A stretch of DNA of 64,000 bases from Amycolatopsis sp. cg9 (GTDB lineage: Bacteria; Actinomycetota; Actinomycetes; Mycobacteriales; Pseudonocardiaceae): assembly GCF_041346945.1 (NCBI RefSeq), contig NZ_CP166850.1, positions 4,588,001 to 4,652,000 on the forward strand. The letters run 5' to 3'. Position 1 is the first letter of the stretch, and every line of letters begins with the position of its first letter. This document shows positions 8,586-16,218 of the stretch, one piece after another. Under the pieces are notes generated by a model. It saw only the letters and a program-made list of their open reading frames with translations. It searched no databases and was not told where the DNA came from. Made by a program: the position numbers and the translations under genes.

Positions 8586-8636
8586 GTGGACCGACAACTG
8601 AAGCGCTGCGGCACGATCTCCCGAGCCGTTCGCTGA
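8586..8636 (+). CDS. Possible 16-residue small ORF before the tRNA
   Basis: A GTG at 8586 is preceded by an excellent GGAGG (8576-8580, spacing 5) and opens a 16-codon frame (VDRQLKRCGTISRAVR) ending in TGA at 8634-8636. Basic residues dominate and one Cys is present. The only supports are the ribosome-binding site and its position in an otherwise empty gap of about 290 bases (8456-8746). It could be a leader peptide or simply chance. Confidence 0.25.
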   Translation: MDRQLKRCGTISRAVR

Positions 8637-8746
8637 AATCTTTCCGAAAAGCTCTTCGCGCCCACCCGCCGCTACCTTGGGTCGGCCGCGGCGAAGAGCG
8701 CGGTCTGCGCGCCCACCCGGGGAGGGGTGTGTGCGCGGACCGCCCC

Positions 8747-8823
8747 GTCCCGGTAGCTCAGCAGGACAGAGCGCGGCGCTACGAACGCCGAGGTCCGAGG
8801 TTCGACTCCTCGCCGGGACACCA
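8747..8823 (+). tRNA. tRNA-Arg (anticodon ACG)
   Basis: A full cloverleaf can be drawn: acceptor stem GTCCCGG (8747-8753) with CCGGGAC (8813-8819), D stem GCTC/GAGC, anticodon stem CGGCG (8774-8778) with CGCCG (8786-8790), loop CTACGAA giving anticodon ACG at 8781-8783, and T stem CGAGG/CCTCG around TTCGACT. CCA is encoded (8821-8823). It should read CGU and CGC arginine codons after A34-to-inosine editing. No integrase or duplicated 3' end is seen nearby. Confidence 0.95.
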
Positions 8824-8843
8824 GAAGAGCGCACAATGGAGTC

Positions 8844-9956
8844 ATGACCACCGCCGCCGACCCCGTCGCCGGGTACGCCGGGTTCGCTGCCGCGCTGCGC
8901 GAAGCCGGGGTGGCCTGCGACGCCCGCCGCGTGCAGGCGTACCTGGCCGCCGTCGCCGAGATCGACGTCGCCGAGCCCACGCAGCTGTACTGGGCCGGGC
9001 GGCTGACGCTGTGCTCGAGCCCGGACGACCTCCCGAGCTACGAAGAAGCCTTCAGCCAGTGGTTTTCCATCGAGACGCCGACCCCGCAGCGCGCGAAGTC
9101 CGCCGTGCCGAAGCAGGCCCGGATCGCGCCGCTCGTCGACGCCGAAGGCGGGGACGCCGAGGGCGGGGACGGCCACGACCAGCTGAAAGTCGCCGCGAGC
9201 GGCCAGGAGGTCCTGCGCCACCGCGACCTCGCCGCGCTTTCCACGGCCGAGCGCGAACACCTCCGCGAGCTGCTGGCCACCCTCAAGCCGGTGCTCCCGA
9301 AGCGCCCGGCCGCCCGGCGGACGCCGTCGCGGCGCGGCCGGCTCGACCCGTCGCGCACGCTGCGCGCCATGCTGGCCAGCGGCGGCGAGCCCCTCACGCT
9401 CGTGCGCTCCCGCCGCGGCACGCGGCCGCGCCGGGTGGTGCTGCTCATCGACGTCTCCGGCTCGATGAGCCCGTACGCCGACGCGCTGCTGCGGTTCGCC
9501 CACGTCCTGACGCGGGCCGCGCCGCAGGCGGTCGAGGTCTTCACGCTCGGCACGCGCCTCACGCGGGTGTCGCGCCAGCTGCGCCAACGCGACCCGGAAC
9601 GCGCCATGCTCGCGGCGGGGTCGGCGGTGCCGGACTTCGCCGGCGGCACCCGGCTCGGCGAGACGCTGCAGGCGTTCCTCGACCGCTGGGGCCGCCGCGG
9701 TGTCGCCCGCCGCGCGGTGGTCACCGTCTTCTCCGACGGCTGGGAACGCGGCGACACCGGCCTGCTCGGCGAGCAGCTCGCCCACCTGCGCCGGCTCGCG
9801 CACGCCGTATTCTGGGTGAATCCCCACGCCGGGAGGGCGGGGTACGCGCCGGTCCAATCGGGCATCGTGGCCGCGCTGCCCCACATCGACCGGCTGCTGG
9901 CCGGGCACACCCTGGCCACTTTGGAACGACTGCTCCGGGAGATTGCCGATGCGTGA
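8844..9956 (+). CDS. CoxE-like von Willebrand factor A domain protein
   Basis: This 370-residue protein has a C-terminal VWA domain whose metal-ion site starts DVSGSMS at 203-209; GGTR and FSDGWERGD supply the remaining MIDAS positions. CoxE proteins partner with the MoxR ATPase CoxD in inserting the copper/sulfur or sulfido ligand of CoxL-type enzymes. The middle region (about 100-165) is charged and includes an EGGDAEGGDG duplication. The stop overlaps the start of the xdhC-like gene, placing it in the molybdenum hydroxylase operon even though its MoxR partner lies 2.2 kb upstream beyond the membrane protein and tRNA. Confidence 0.85.
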   Translation: MTTAADPVAGYAGFAAALREAGVACDARRVQAYLAAVAEIDVAEPTQLYWAGRLTLCSSPDDLPSYEEAFSQWFSIETPTPQRAKSAVPKQARIAPLVDAEGGDAEGGDGHDQLKVAASGQEVLRHRDLAALSTAEREHLRELLATLKPVLPKRPAARRTPSRRGRLDPSRTLRAMLASGGEPLTLVRSRRGTRPRRVVLLIDVSGSMSPYADALLRFAHVLTRAAPQAVEVFTLGTRLTRVSRQLRQRDPERAMLAAGSAVPDFAGGTRLGETLQAFLDRWGRRGVARRAVVTVFSDGWERGDTGLLGEQLAHLRRLAHAVFWVNPHAGRAGYAPVQSGIVAALPHIDRLLAGHTLATLERLLREIADA

Positions 9957-11061
9957 CGTACTGGACGACGTGTTCCGCCGCTGGGCGGGAGGCGAAACCG
10001 TCGGACTCGGCACCGTGGTCGCCACGTTCTCGTCGGCGCCGCGCGCGCCCGGCGCCGCCATGGTCGTCGCCCCCGACGGCACGGTCGCCGGCAGCGTGTC
10101 GGGCGGCTGCGTCGAAGGCGCGGTCTACGAGCTCGCCCAGGAGGTCGTCGCCGAGCGCAAGCCGGTGCTGCAGCGCTACGGCGTCACCGACGACGACGCG
10201 TTCGCGGTCGGCCTGACCTGCGGCGGGATCATCGACATCTACGTCGAGCACGTCGACCGCGAGTCGATGCCGGAACTCGGCGACGTCGTCGCGTCGGTGC
10301 GCGGCGGTGAGCCGGTCGCGGTCGTGACGATCATCGAGCACGAACGCGAAGGCCTGGTCGGCGAGCACATGATCGTGTGGCCGGACCGGACGGCGGGCTC
10401 GCTCGGCTCGTCCCGGATGGACGACGCCGTGGCCGACGACGCGCGCGGCCTGCTGGCCAGCGGCCGCACCGGCACCCTGCACTACGGCCCCGACGGGCAG
10501 CGCCGCGGCGAGGGCATGGCCGTGTTCGTCAACTCCTTCGAGCCGCCGCCCCGGCTGCTGGTCTTCGGCGCGATCGACTTCGCCGCCGCGATGGCCCGCA
10601 TGGGTGCCTACCTCGGCTACCAGGTCACGGTGTGCGACGCACGGCCGGTCTTCGCGACCACCAGCCGCTTCCCGGACGCGCACGAGGTCGTGGTCGACTG
10701 GCCGCACCGGTATCTGCAGGCGGAGGCCGACGCGGGCCGGATCGACCGGCGCACGGCGATCGCGGTGCTGACCCACGACCCCAAGTTCGACGTGCCGCTG
10801 CTGGAAGTCGCGCTGCGCCTGGACGTCGGGTACGTCGGCGCGATGGGCTCCCGCAAGACCCACGACGACCGCTTCGCCCGCCTTCGCGAAGCCGGGATCG
10901 GCGAGGCGGAGCTGGAACGGCTGTCGTCCCCGATCGGCCTCGACCTCGGGGCGCGCACGCCGGAGGAAACCGCCGTTTCGATCGCCGCGGAGATCATCGC
11001 GCTGCGGTGGGGCGGCGGCGGCAAGCGGCTGGCGGAACTCACGGGACGCATCCACGGCTGA
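9949..11061 (+). CDS. XdhC/CoxI-family molybdenum cofactor maturation protein
   Basis: This 370-residue protein has both XdhC-CoxI domains: an N-terminal domain with [16 protein letters not shown] and [13 protein letters not shown] (about 45-95), and a C-terminal Rossmann domain with [28 protein letters not shown], ending in [15 protein letters not shown] and [20 protein letters not shown]. XdhC binds the molybdenum cofactor and promotes its sulfuration before insertion into the apoenzyme. ATG 9949 overlaps the coxE stop, which argues for translational coupling; a TTG six bases earlier is less likely. A strong hairpin follows the stop, so coxS probably has its own promoter. Confidence 0.9.
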   Translation: MRDVLDDVFRRWAGGETVGLGTVVATFSSAPRAPGAAMVVAPDGTVAGSVSGGCVEGAVYELAQEVVAERKPVLQRYGVTDDDAFAVGLTCGGIIDIYVEHVDRESMPELGDVVASVRGGEPVAVVTIIEHEREGLVGEHMIVWPDRTAGSLGSSRMDDAVADDARGLLASGRTGTLHYGPDGQRRGEGMAVFVNSFEPPPRLLVFGAIDFAAAMARMGAYLGYQVTVCDARPVFATTSRFPDAHEVVVDWPHRYLQAEADAGRIDRRTAIAVLTHDPKFDVPLLEVALRLDVGYVGAMGSRKTHDDRFARLREAGIGEAELERLSSPIGLDLGARTPEETAVSIAAEIIALRWGGGGKRLAELTGRIHG

Positions 11062-11069
11062 CTGCTTGC

Positions 11070-11114
11070 GGGGGCTCCGGGTGGCGGAGCCCCCGGCCCG
11101 GGGCAAAGCCCCGG
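11070..11114 (+). terminator. Double GC hairpin after xdhC
   Basis: A perfect 10-bp stem (11070-11079 with 11085-11094) is followed at once by a 7-bp stem (11098-11104 with 11108-11114, loop AAA). No T-run follows. It probably ends the coxE-xdhC transcript. The rest of the 266-base gap before coxS shows no gene. Confidence 0.6.
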
Positions 11115-11327
11115 ATGTCACTGCTACTCCGGGTGGCCCACAAAAGTTCACCCATCCGGATCTCCGCACATACGGAGTTGCGCCGGGCTTCGAGGCGCAG
11201 CTGCGGAACGGGTAGTTGAACGTGTGACATCAGGGCTTGTCCGCGCCAAGGTCGCGTAGCACGCTCGGGGTTTGTGAGCCCGATCACGGTCGGGCAGGCC
11301 GTTCCCGAACCGGCTTTTGGAGGCCTG

Positions 11328-11852
11328 ATGCGCATCACCGTCACCGTCGACGGGACGAAGTACACCGACGAAGTCGAGCCCCGCACCCTGCTCGTGCACC
11401 ACCTGCGCGAAAAACTCGGCAAGGTCGGCACCGTCGTCGGCTGCGACACCAGCAACTGCGGCGCGTGCACCGTCCACCTCGACGGGCACAGCGTGAAGTC
11501 CTGCTCCGTGCTGGCCGTGCAAGCCGACGGCTGCGAGGTGACCACCATCGAAGGCCTCGCCCGCGACGGGCAGCTGCACCCGGTGCAGAAAGCCTTCCAC
11601 GACAACCACGCGCTGCAGTGCGGGTTCTGCACCCCCGGCATGATCATGCAGTCGATCGACCTGCTGGCCGACAACCCGGACCCGGACGAGCAGGCCGTCC
11701 GCGAAGGCCTCGAAGGCAACCTCTGCCGCTGCACCGGCTACCAGAACATCGTCCGCGCGGTCCGCGACGCCGCGCAGCACATGAGCCCCGGCGCCGGGCC
11801 CGAAGCGGAGCGCATCACCGAGAACAAGCACGTCGGCGTGGGTGGTGACTGA
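11328..11852 (+). CDS. coxS: Molybdenum hydroxylase [2Fe-2S] small subunit (CoxS-like)
   Basis: This 174-residue electron-transfer subunit has the two [2Fe-2S] clusters of the xanthine oxidase family. The plant-type cluster uses Cys39, Cys44, Cys47 and Cys59 ([10 protein letters not shown] and KSC). The second uses Cys98, Cys101, Cys133 and Cys135 (CGFC and CRC in [10 protein letters not shown]). It passes electrons from the Mo site in CoxL to FAD in CoxM. The ATG start follows a good TTGGAGG site. The frame is open 54 bases further upstream, but that stretch resembles no family member. The stop shares bases with the coxL start (TGATG). Confidence 0.93.
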   Translation: MRITVTVDGTKYTDEVEPRTLLVHHLREKLGKVGTVVGCDTSNCGACTVHLDGHSVKSCSVLAVQADGCEVTTIEGLARDGQLHPVQKAFHDNHALQCGFCTPGMIMQSIDLLADNPDPDEQAVREGLEGNLCRCTGYQNIVRAVRDAAQHMSPGAGPEAERITENKHVGVGGD

Positions 11853-14293
11853 TGACCGCCACGATCGAACCGGAGGTCGGGAAGTCCCGGCGGCGCAAGG
11901 AAGACGAGCGGCTGATCACCGGCCGCACCCGCTGGACCGACAACATCGCGCTGCCCGGGATGCTGCACATGGCGGTCCTGCGCAGCCCGTTCGCGCACGC
12001 CAAGATCGTCTCGATCGACACGTCGGCGGCGAAGGGCGCCGCCGGCGTCGTCGCCGTGTTCACCGCGAAGGACCTCGACCCGGACAGCTCGATCGGCATG
12101 CCCTGCGCGTGGCCGATCACGCCGGACATGAAGGCGCCGCGCCGTCCGGTGCTGGCCGCCGACCAGGTCAACTTCGCCGGTGAGGGCGTCGCGGTCGTCG
12201 TCGCGCGGACCTCGGCCGAAGCGCACGACGCGCTCGAAGAGATCGACGTCGAGTACGACGAGCTCCCGGTCATCCTCGACATGGAAGCCGCGATCGCCGA
12301 CGGTGCCCCGCTGGTCCACGAGGACCAGGGCAGCAACACCAGCGCCGTCTGGAAGTTCGACTCCGGCGAGGCCGGCACCGGCGGGAACGTCGAGGAGGCG
12401 ATCAGCTCGGCGGAGGTCGTCGTCAAGCGGCGCTTCCGCCAGCAGCGCCTGGTCCCGGCGTTCATGGAGCCGCGCGCCTGCGTCGTCGACCCGACCGGCA
12501 CCCAGCTCACCATGTGGTCGGCCACGCAGGTCCCGCACATCCTGCGCGTGATGTCGGCGCTGACGCTCGGCATCCCCGAGCACAAGCTGCGCGTGATCGC
12601 CCCGGACGTCGGGGGCGGCTTCGGCGGCAAGATCGGCGTCCTGCCCGAAGAGATGATGTCGCTGCTGGTCGCGCAGAAGCTCGGCAAGCCGGTCAAGTGG
12701 AACGAGTCGCGGTCGGAGACGATGCTCGCCGCGCACCACGGCCGCGACCAGATCCAGGACATCACGATCACCTCGACCCGCGACGGCCGGGTGACCGGCC
12801 TCAAGGTCGAGCTGCTCGCCAACCTCGGCGCGTACAACGGCCTGGTCGGGACCGGCGTGCCGATCCTGGGCGCGTTCATGTTCAACGCGATCTACAAGAT
12901 CCCGGCGTACCACTTCGCGTGCACCAACGTGTACACGACGACCACGCTGACCGACGCCTACCGCGGCGCCGGGCGGCCGGAGGCGACGTTCGCGATCGAG
13001 CGGATCATGGACGAGCTCGCCGCCGAGCTCGGCATGGACCCGATGGAGCTGCGCGAGAAGAACTGGATCAAGCACGAGGAGTTCCCGTTCACCACGGTGG
13101 CCGGGCTGACCTACGACTCCGGCAACTACGAAGCCGCGACGGCGAAGGCCAAGCAGCTCTTCGACTACGACGGCCTGCGCGCCGAGCAGGAGAAGCGGCG
13201 CGCGTCCGGCGACAAGGTCCAGCTCGGCATCGGCATCTCGACGTTCACCGAGATGTGCGGGCTCGCCCCGTCGCGGGTGCTCGGCTCGCTCGACTACGGC
13301 GCCGGCGGCTGGGAGCACGCCGCGATCCGGATGCTCCCGACCGGCAAGGTCGAGGTCATCACCGGTGCCTCCGCGCACGGCCAGGGCCACGAGACGGCGT
13401 GGAGCCAGATCGTCGCCGACCAGCTGGGCGTCGCGTTCGAGGACGTCGAGATCATCCACGGCGACACCCAGTCCTCGCACAAGGGCATGGACACCTACGG
13501 TTCGCGGTCGCTGGTGGTCGGCGGGATCGCCGTCGTCAAGGCGGCGGAGAAGGTGGTCGCGAAGGCCAAGCCGATCGCGGCGCACCTGCTCGAATGCGCC
13601 GAAGACGACCTCGAGTTCGCGAACGGCAAGTTCACCGTCAAGGGCACCGACACCTCGACCGGCATCGCCGACATCGCGCTCGCGGTGTTCGCGGCGCACA
13701 ACCTGCCCGACGGGGTCGAGCCGTCCCTGGACTCGGACGCGACCTTCGACCCGGAGAACTTCTCCTACCCGCACGGCACGCACCTGTGCGCCGCCGAGGT
13801 GGACACCGAGACGGGCCGGATCAAGCTGCGGTCCTACGTCTGCGTCGACGACGTCGGCGTCGCGGTGAACCCGCTGATCGTCGAGGGTCAGGTGCACGGC
13901 GGGCTCGCCCAGGGCATCGCGCAGGCGCTGTTCGAAGGCACCGAGCACGACGAGAGCGGCACGCTCACCACCGGCACGTTCGCCGACTACCTGCTGCCGT
14001 CGGCGGCCGACCTGCCGTCGTTCACCACCGACCGCACGGAAACGCCGTCGACGACGAACCCGCTCGGCGCCAAGGGCGTCGGCGAGGCGGGCACCATCGC
14101 CTCGACGCCGGCGGTGGTCAACGCGGTGATCGACGCCGTGCGCCACTTCGGGGTGAACGACATCGAGATGCCGCTGACGCCGATGCGCGTCTGGCACGCG
14201 GTGCAGCACGGCACCACCGACGCGGGCGGCCCCGGCCGCGGCGAAGCCGGTGGCGGACTCGGTTCGATCGACGCCTCCGGAGGTGCGCAGTGA
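11852..14293 (+). CDS. coxL: Molybdopterin-binding large subunit, form II CoxL type
   Basis: This 813-residue catalytic subunit belongs to the xanthine oxidase family. The active-site loop reads AYRGAGR at 369-375. This is the form II signature, not the VAYRCSFR loop that carries the copper-binding Cys in true aerobic CO dehydrogenase. Other family marks are DVGGGFGGK (252-260) and the catalytic Glu745 in KGVGEAGT. Form II enzymes oxidise varied aldehydes, heterocycles or aromatic thioester-like compounds, so the substrate here is open. The start and stop overlap coxS and coxM by one to four bases, consistent with stoichiometric synthesis. Automatic labels of carbon-monoxide dehydrogenase would be misleading. 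Confidence 0.92.
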   Translation: MTATIEPEVGKSRRRKEDERLITGRTRWTDNIALPGMLHMAVLRSPFAHAKIVSIDTSAAKGAAGVVAVFTAKDLDPDSSIGMPCAWPITPDMKAPRRPVLAADQVNFAGEGVAVVVARTSAEAHDALEEIDVEYDELPVILDMEAAIADGAPLVHEDQGSNTSAVWKFDSGEAGTGGNVEEAISSAEVVVKRRFRQQRLVPAFMEPRACVVDPTGTQLTMWSATQVPHILRVMSALTLGIPEHKLRVIAPDVGGGFGGKIGVLPEEMMSLLVAQKLGKPVKWNESRSETMLAAHHGRDQIQDITITSTRDGRVTGLKVELLANLGAYNGLVGTGVPILGAFMFNAIYKIPAYHFACTNVYTTTTLTDAYRGAGRPEATFAIERIMDELAAELGMDPMELREKNWIKHEEFPFTTVAGLTYDSGNYEAATAKAKQLFDYDGLRAEQEKRRASGDKVQLGIGISTFTEMCGLAPSRVLGSLDYGAGGWEHAAIRMLPTGKVEVITGASAHGQGHETAWSQIVADQLGVAFEDVEIIHGDTQSSHKGMDTYGSRSLVVGGIAVVKAAEKVVAKAKPIAAHLLECAEDDLEFANGKFTVKGTDTSTGIADIALAVFAAHNLPDGVEPSLDSDATFDPENFSYPHGTHLCAAEVDTETGRIKLRSYVCVDDVGVAVNPLIVEGQVHGGLAQGIAQALFEGTEHDESGTLTTGTFADYLLPSAADLPSFTTDRTETPSTTNPLGAKGVGEAGTIASTPAVVNAVIDAVRHFGVNDIEMPLTPMRVWHAVQHGTTDAGGPGRGEAGGGLGSIDASGGAQ

Positions 14294-15144
14294 TCCCGGC
14301 TCCCTTCGAGTACGTCCGCCCGTCCACAGTGGACGAAGCGGTGCAGGCGCTGGCGTCGGCGGGCGAGGACGCCAAGGTGCTGGCGGGCGGGCAGAGCCTG
14401 CTGCCGGTGCTGCGGATGCGGCTGGCCGCGCCGACGACGCTGGTCGACCTCGGGCGCGTCGCGGAGCTGCGCGGCGTGCGCGAGGACGGCGACGCGCTGG
14501 TGATCGGCTCGATGACGACGCACTACGACGTCCAGCGCGACCCGCTGGTCGCCGAGCACGCGGCCCTGCTCAAGGCGGCGACCGACACGGTCGCCGACCC
14601 GCAGATCCGCCACCGCGGCACGTTCGGCGGCGCGATCGCCCACGCCGACCCGGCGGGCGACCTGCTGGCGCCGGTGCTCGCGCTGGAAGCGTCGCTGGTG
14701 GTGGCCGGGCCGTCGGGGCGCCGGACGGTGCCGGCCGCGGAGTTCTTCCAGGACCTGTTCACCACGGCGCTCGCGCCGGACGAACTGCTCGTCGAGGTCC
14801 GCGTGCCCAAGCACACCGGGTGGCGGGCGCACTACGAGAAGTTCAACCGGGTCGCCCAGGCGTGGTCGATGGTCGCGGTCGCGGTCACCGTCCGCACCGA
14901 AGCCGGGGTCATCGAGGAGGCCAGGGTCGCGCTGACCAACATGGGCTCCACGCCGGTCCGCGCTTCGGGCGTCGAAGCGGCGCTGGTCGGCGTCCGGGCC
15001 GCGGCGGACTCGATCCGCGCGGCGGCCGAGCACGCGGCCGAAGGCACGAATCCGCCGGTCGACGGCAACGCCGACGTCGAATACCGCCGTCACCTGGCGA
15101 AGGTGCTGACGGGACGGGCCATCGCGGCGGCGGCCGGGACCTGA
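14290..15144 (+). CDS. coxM: Molybdenum hydroxylase FAD subunit (CoxM-like)
   Basis: This 284-residue protein is the FAD-binding medium subunit. The pyrophosphate-binding motif AGGQSLLPVL lies at 32-41, and the second FAD loop RGTFGGAIAHADPAGD at 109-124; a CO-dehydrogenase C-terminal domain follows. It accepts electrons from the CoxS clusters and hands them to the respiratory chain or another acceptor. The GTG start overlaps the coxL stop as GTGA. The gene order here is S-L-M rather than the M-S-L order of Oligotropha. Confidence 0.93.
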   Translation: MIPAPFEYVRPSTVDEAVQALASAGEDAKVLAGGQSLLPVLRMRLAAPTTLVDLGRVAELRGVREDGDALVIGSMTTHYDVQRDPLVAEHAALLKAATDTVADPQIRHRGTFGGAIAHADPAGDLLAPVLALEASLVVAGPSGRRTVPAAEFFQDLFTTALAPDELLVEVRVPKHTGWRAHYEKFNRVAQAWSMVAVAVTVRTEAGVIEEARVALTNMGSTPVRASGVEAALVGVRAAADSIRAAAEHAAEGTNPPVDGNADVEYRRHLAKVLTGRAIAAAAGT

Positions 15145-15232
15145 GGACTCCGGTCGCCCACCCGGCCGCCGCTCCGGCGGCGGCTAGGGTGGGCACCGGA
15201 CACCCCAGGTCTGGCAGAGAGGAGGTCGGCCC

Positions 15233-15961
15233 GTGCGGCTCGACCACGAATTCACCGTCCCGGCCCCGATCGGCGAGGTCTGGCAGGCGGTCGTCGACCC
15301 CGAGCGCGTCGCCCCCTGCATGCCGGGAGCCACGCTGACCAAGGTCGAAGGGGACGCCTTCAGCGGGACGGTGAAGGTCAAGCTCGGACCGATTTCGCTG
15401 CTGTACAAGGGGAACGGCGAGTTCCTCGAAAAGGACGACGCGGCGCACAAGGTCACGATCAAGGCTTCGGGCAAGGATTCGCGGGGCGCCGGCACGGCGT
15501 CGGCGACGGTGACCTTGACCTTGACCGAGAGCGACGGCGGCACCCACGGCGCGGTGGCGACCGACCTGGCGATCACCGGCAAGCCCGCCCAGTTCGGGCG
15601 GGGGCTGATCAGCGAGGTGGGCGGCAAGATCCTGGACACGTTCGCCGGGTGCCTGTCCGGCAAGCTCGCCCCGGAGCCGGCCGCCGCCCCGGAGCCGGCC
15701 GTCGCGGCGGTCCCGGAGCCCGCGCCCGAGCCGGCCGTCAAGGCCGCGCCGACGACCGCGGAGATCAACACGGAACCCCGGCCTCCGGCGCCGCCGTCGG
15801 AGCGCCCGCCGCTGCGGAGCGTCCCGGCGGCCCCGGAGACGGAAGCGATCGACCTGCTCGACTACGCGGGGCAGTCGGTCTTGAAGCGGCTGGCCCCGGT
15901 GCTGCTCGGGGTCGCCGCGGTGCTCGGCCTGGTGGCGATCATCCGGGCGCTGCGCAAGTAG
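15233..15961 (+). CDS. coxG: CoxG-like SRPBCC protein with C-terminal membrane anchor
   Basis: Residues 1 to about 145 form an SRPBCC/CoxG domain (RLDHEFTVPAPIGEVWQAV, then PCMPGATLT and GKPAQFGRGLISEVGGKIL). A Pro/Ala/Glu-rich linker of roughly 70 residues follows. The last 25 residues contain a single hydrophobic helix (VLLGVAAVLGLVAII) and a basic tail. CoxG is thought to recruit the molybdenum hydroxylase to the cytoplasmic membrane, and the linker plus anchor fits a tether. The GTG start follows a GAGAGGAGGTCGG ribosome-binding region. It closes the cox operon; a hairpin element starts 6 bases after its stop. Confidence 0.87.
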   Translation: MRLDHEFTVPAPIGEVWQAVVDPERVAPCMPGATLTKVEGDAFSGTVKVKLGPISLLYKGNGEFLEKDDAAHKVTIKASGKDSRGAGTASATVTLTLTESDGGTHGAVATDLAITGKPAQFGRGLISEVGGKILDTFAGCLSGKLAPEPAAAPEPAVAAVPEPAPEPAVKAAPTTAEINTEPRPPAPPSERPPLRSVPAAPETEAIDLLDYAGQSVLKRLAPVLLGVAAVLGLVAIIRALRK

Positions 15962-15967
15962 CCGTGA

Positions 15968-16046
15968 GCTGAAGGGGACTTTCCTCTCGTGTGACGGGAG
16001 GAAAGCCCCCTTCAGCGCGTCAGATGCGAGGAACGTCCCCTTCAGC
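15968..16046 (+). repeat. Post-stop three-unit hairpin element (one arm, two inverted copies)
   Basis: The arm at 15968-15986 (GCTGAAGGGGACTTTCCTC) is followed by two inverted copies: at 15998-16016, and at 16028-16046 exactly 30 bases later. The arm can pair with either copy, each time with one mismatch over 19 positions. It starts 6 bases after the coxG stop and probably acts in termination or mRNA stability. The two 87-base elements at 52184 and 63476 have the same arrangement with different sequence. Confidence 0.7.
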
Positions 16047-16182
16047 GCAGCCGGTGATCTACTCTGCGCGGGTGTTCGGGCGGTCCGGTGCGGGCAATTC
16101 GTCCGGACTGGCGACGTGGCTCGTCCGAACGGCTACGCTGGGCTACCTGGTCGGCCGAACTTCGCGCAAGGGGTACGTCACG

Positions 16183-16218
16183 ATGCCGGTTCGTCACACC
16201 CGTGGCCTCGGCTCTTGA
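16183..16218 (+). CDS. Possible 11-residue leader peptide overlapping the diguanylate cyclase start
   Basis: ATG 16183 has an AAGGGG site at 16168-16173 (spacing 9) and opens MPVRHTRGLGS. Its TGA (16216-16218) overlaps the likely TTG start of the next gene at 16215. Such an arrangement could couple or tune translation of the enzyme, whose own start has no ribosome-binding site. Confidence 0.3.
   Translation: MPVRHTRGLGS

Noticed and set aside
8747..8823. tRNA-Arg as an integration site for a mobile element
   Set aside because: No integrase, no duplicated tRNA 3' end and no change in gene style next to it.
12514..14290. The upstream part of the open frame that contains coxM, overlapping coxL
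   Set aside because: Only the part from GTG 14290 matches the FAD subunit; the rest is Arg/Gly/Ala-rich out-of-frame translation of coxL.
11852..14293. True aerobic carbon-monoxide dehydrogenase large subunit
   Set aside because: The loop is AYRGAGR, not the VAYRCSFR motif with the copper-binding Cys.
16116..16214. N-terminal 33 codons of the diguanylate cyclase from GTG 16116
   Set aside because: Third codon positions are rich in A and T, unlike the rest of the gene, and a TTG start fits better; kept as an alternative.
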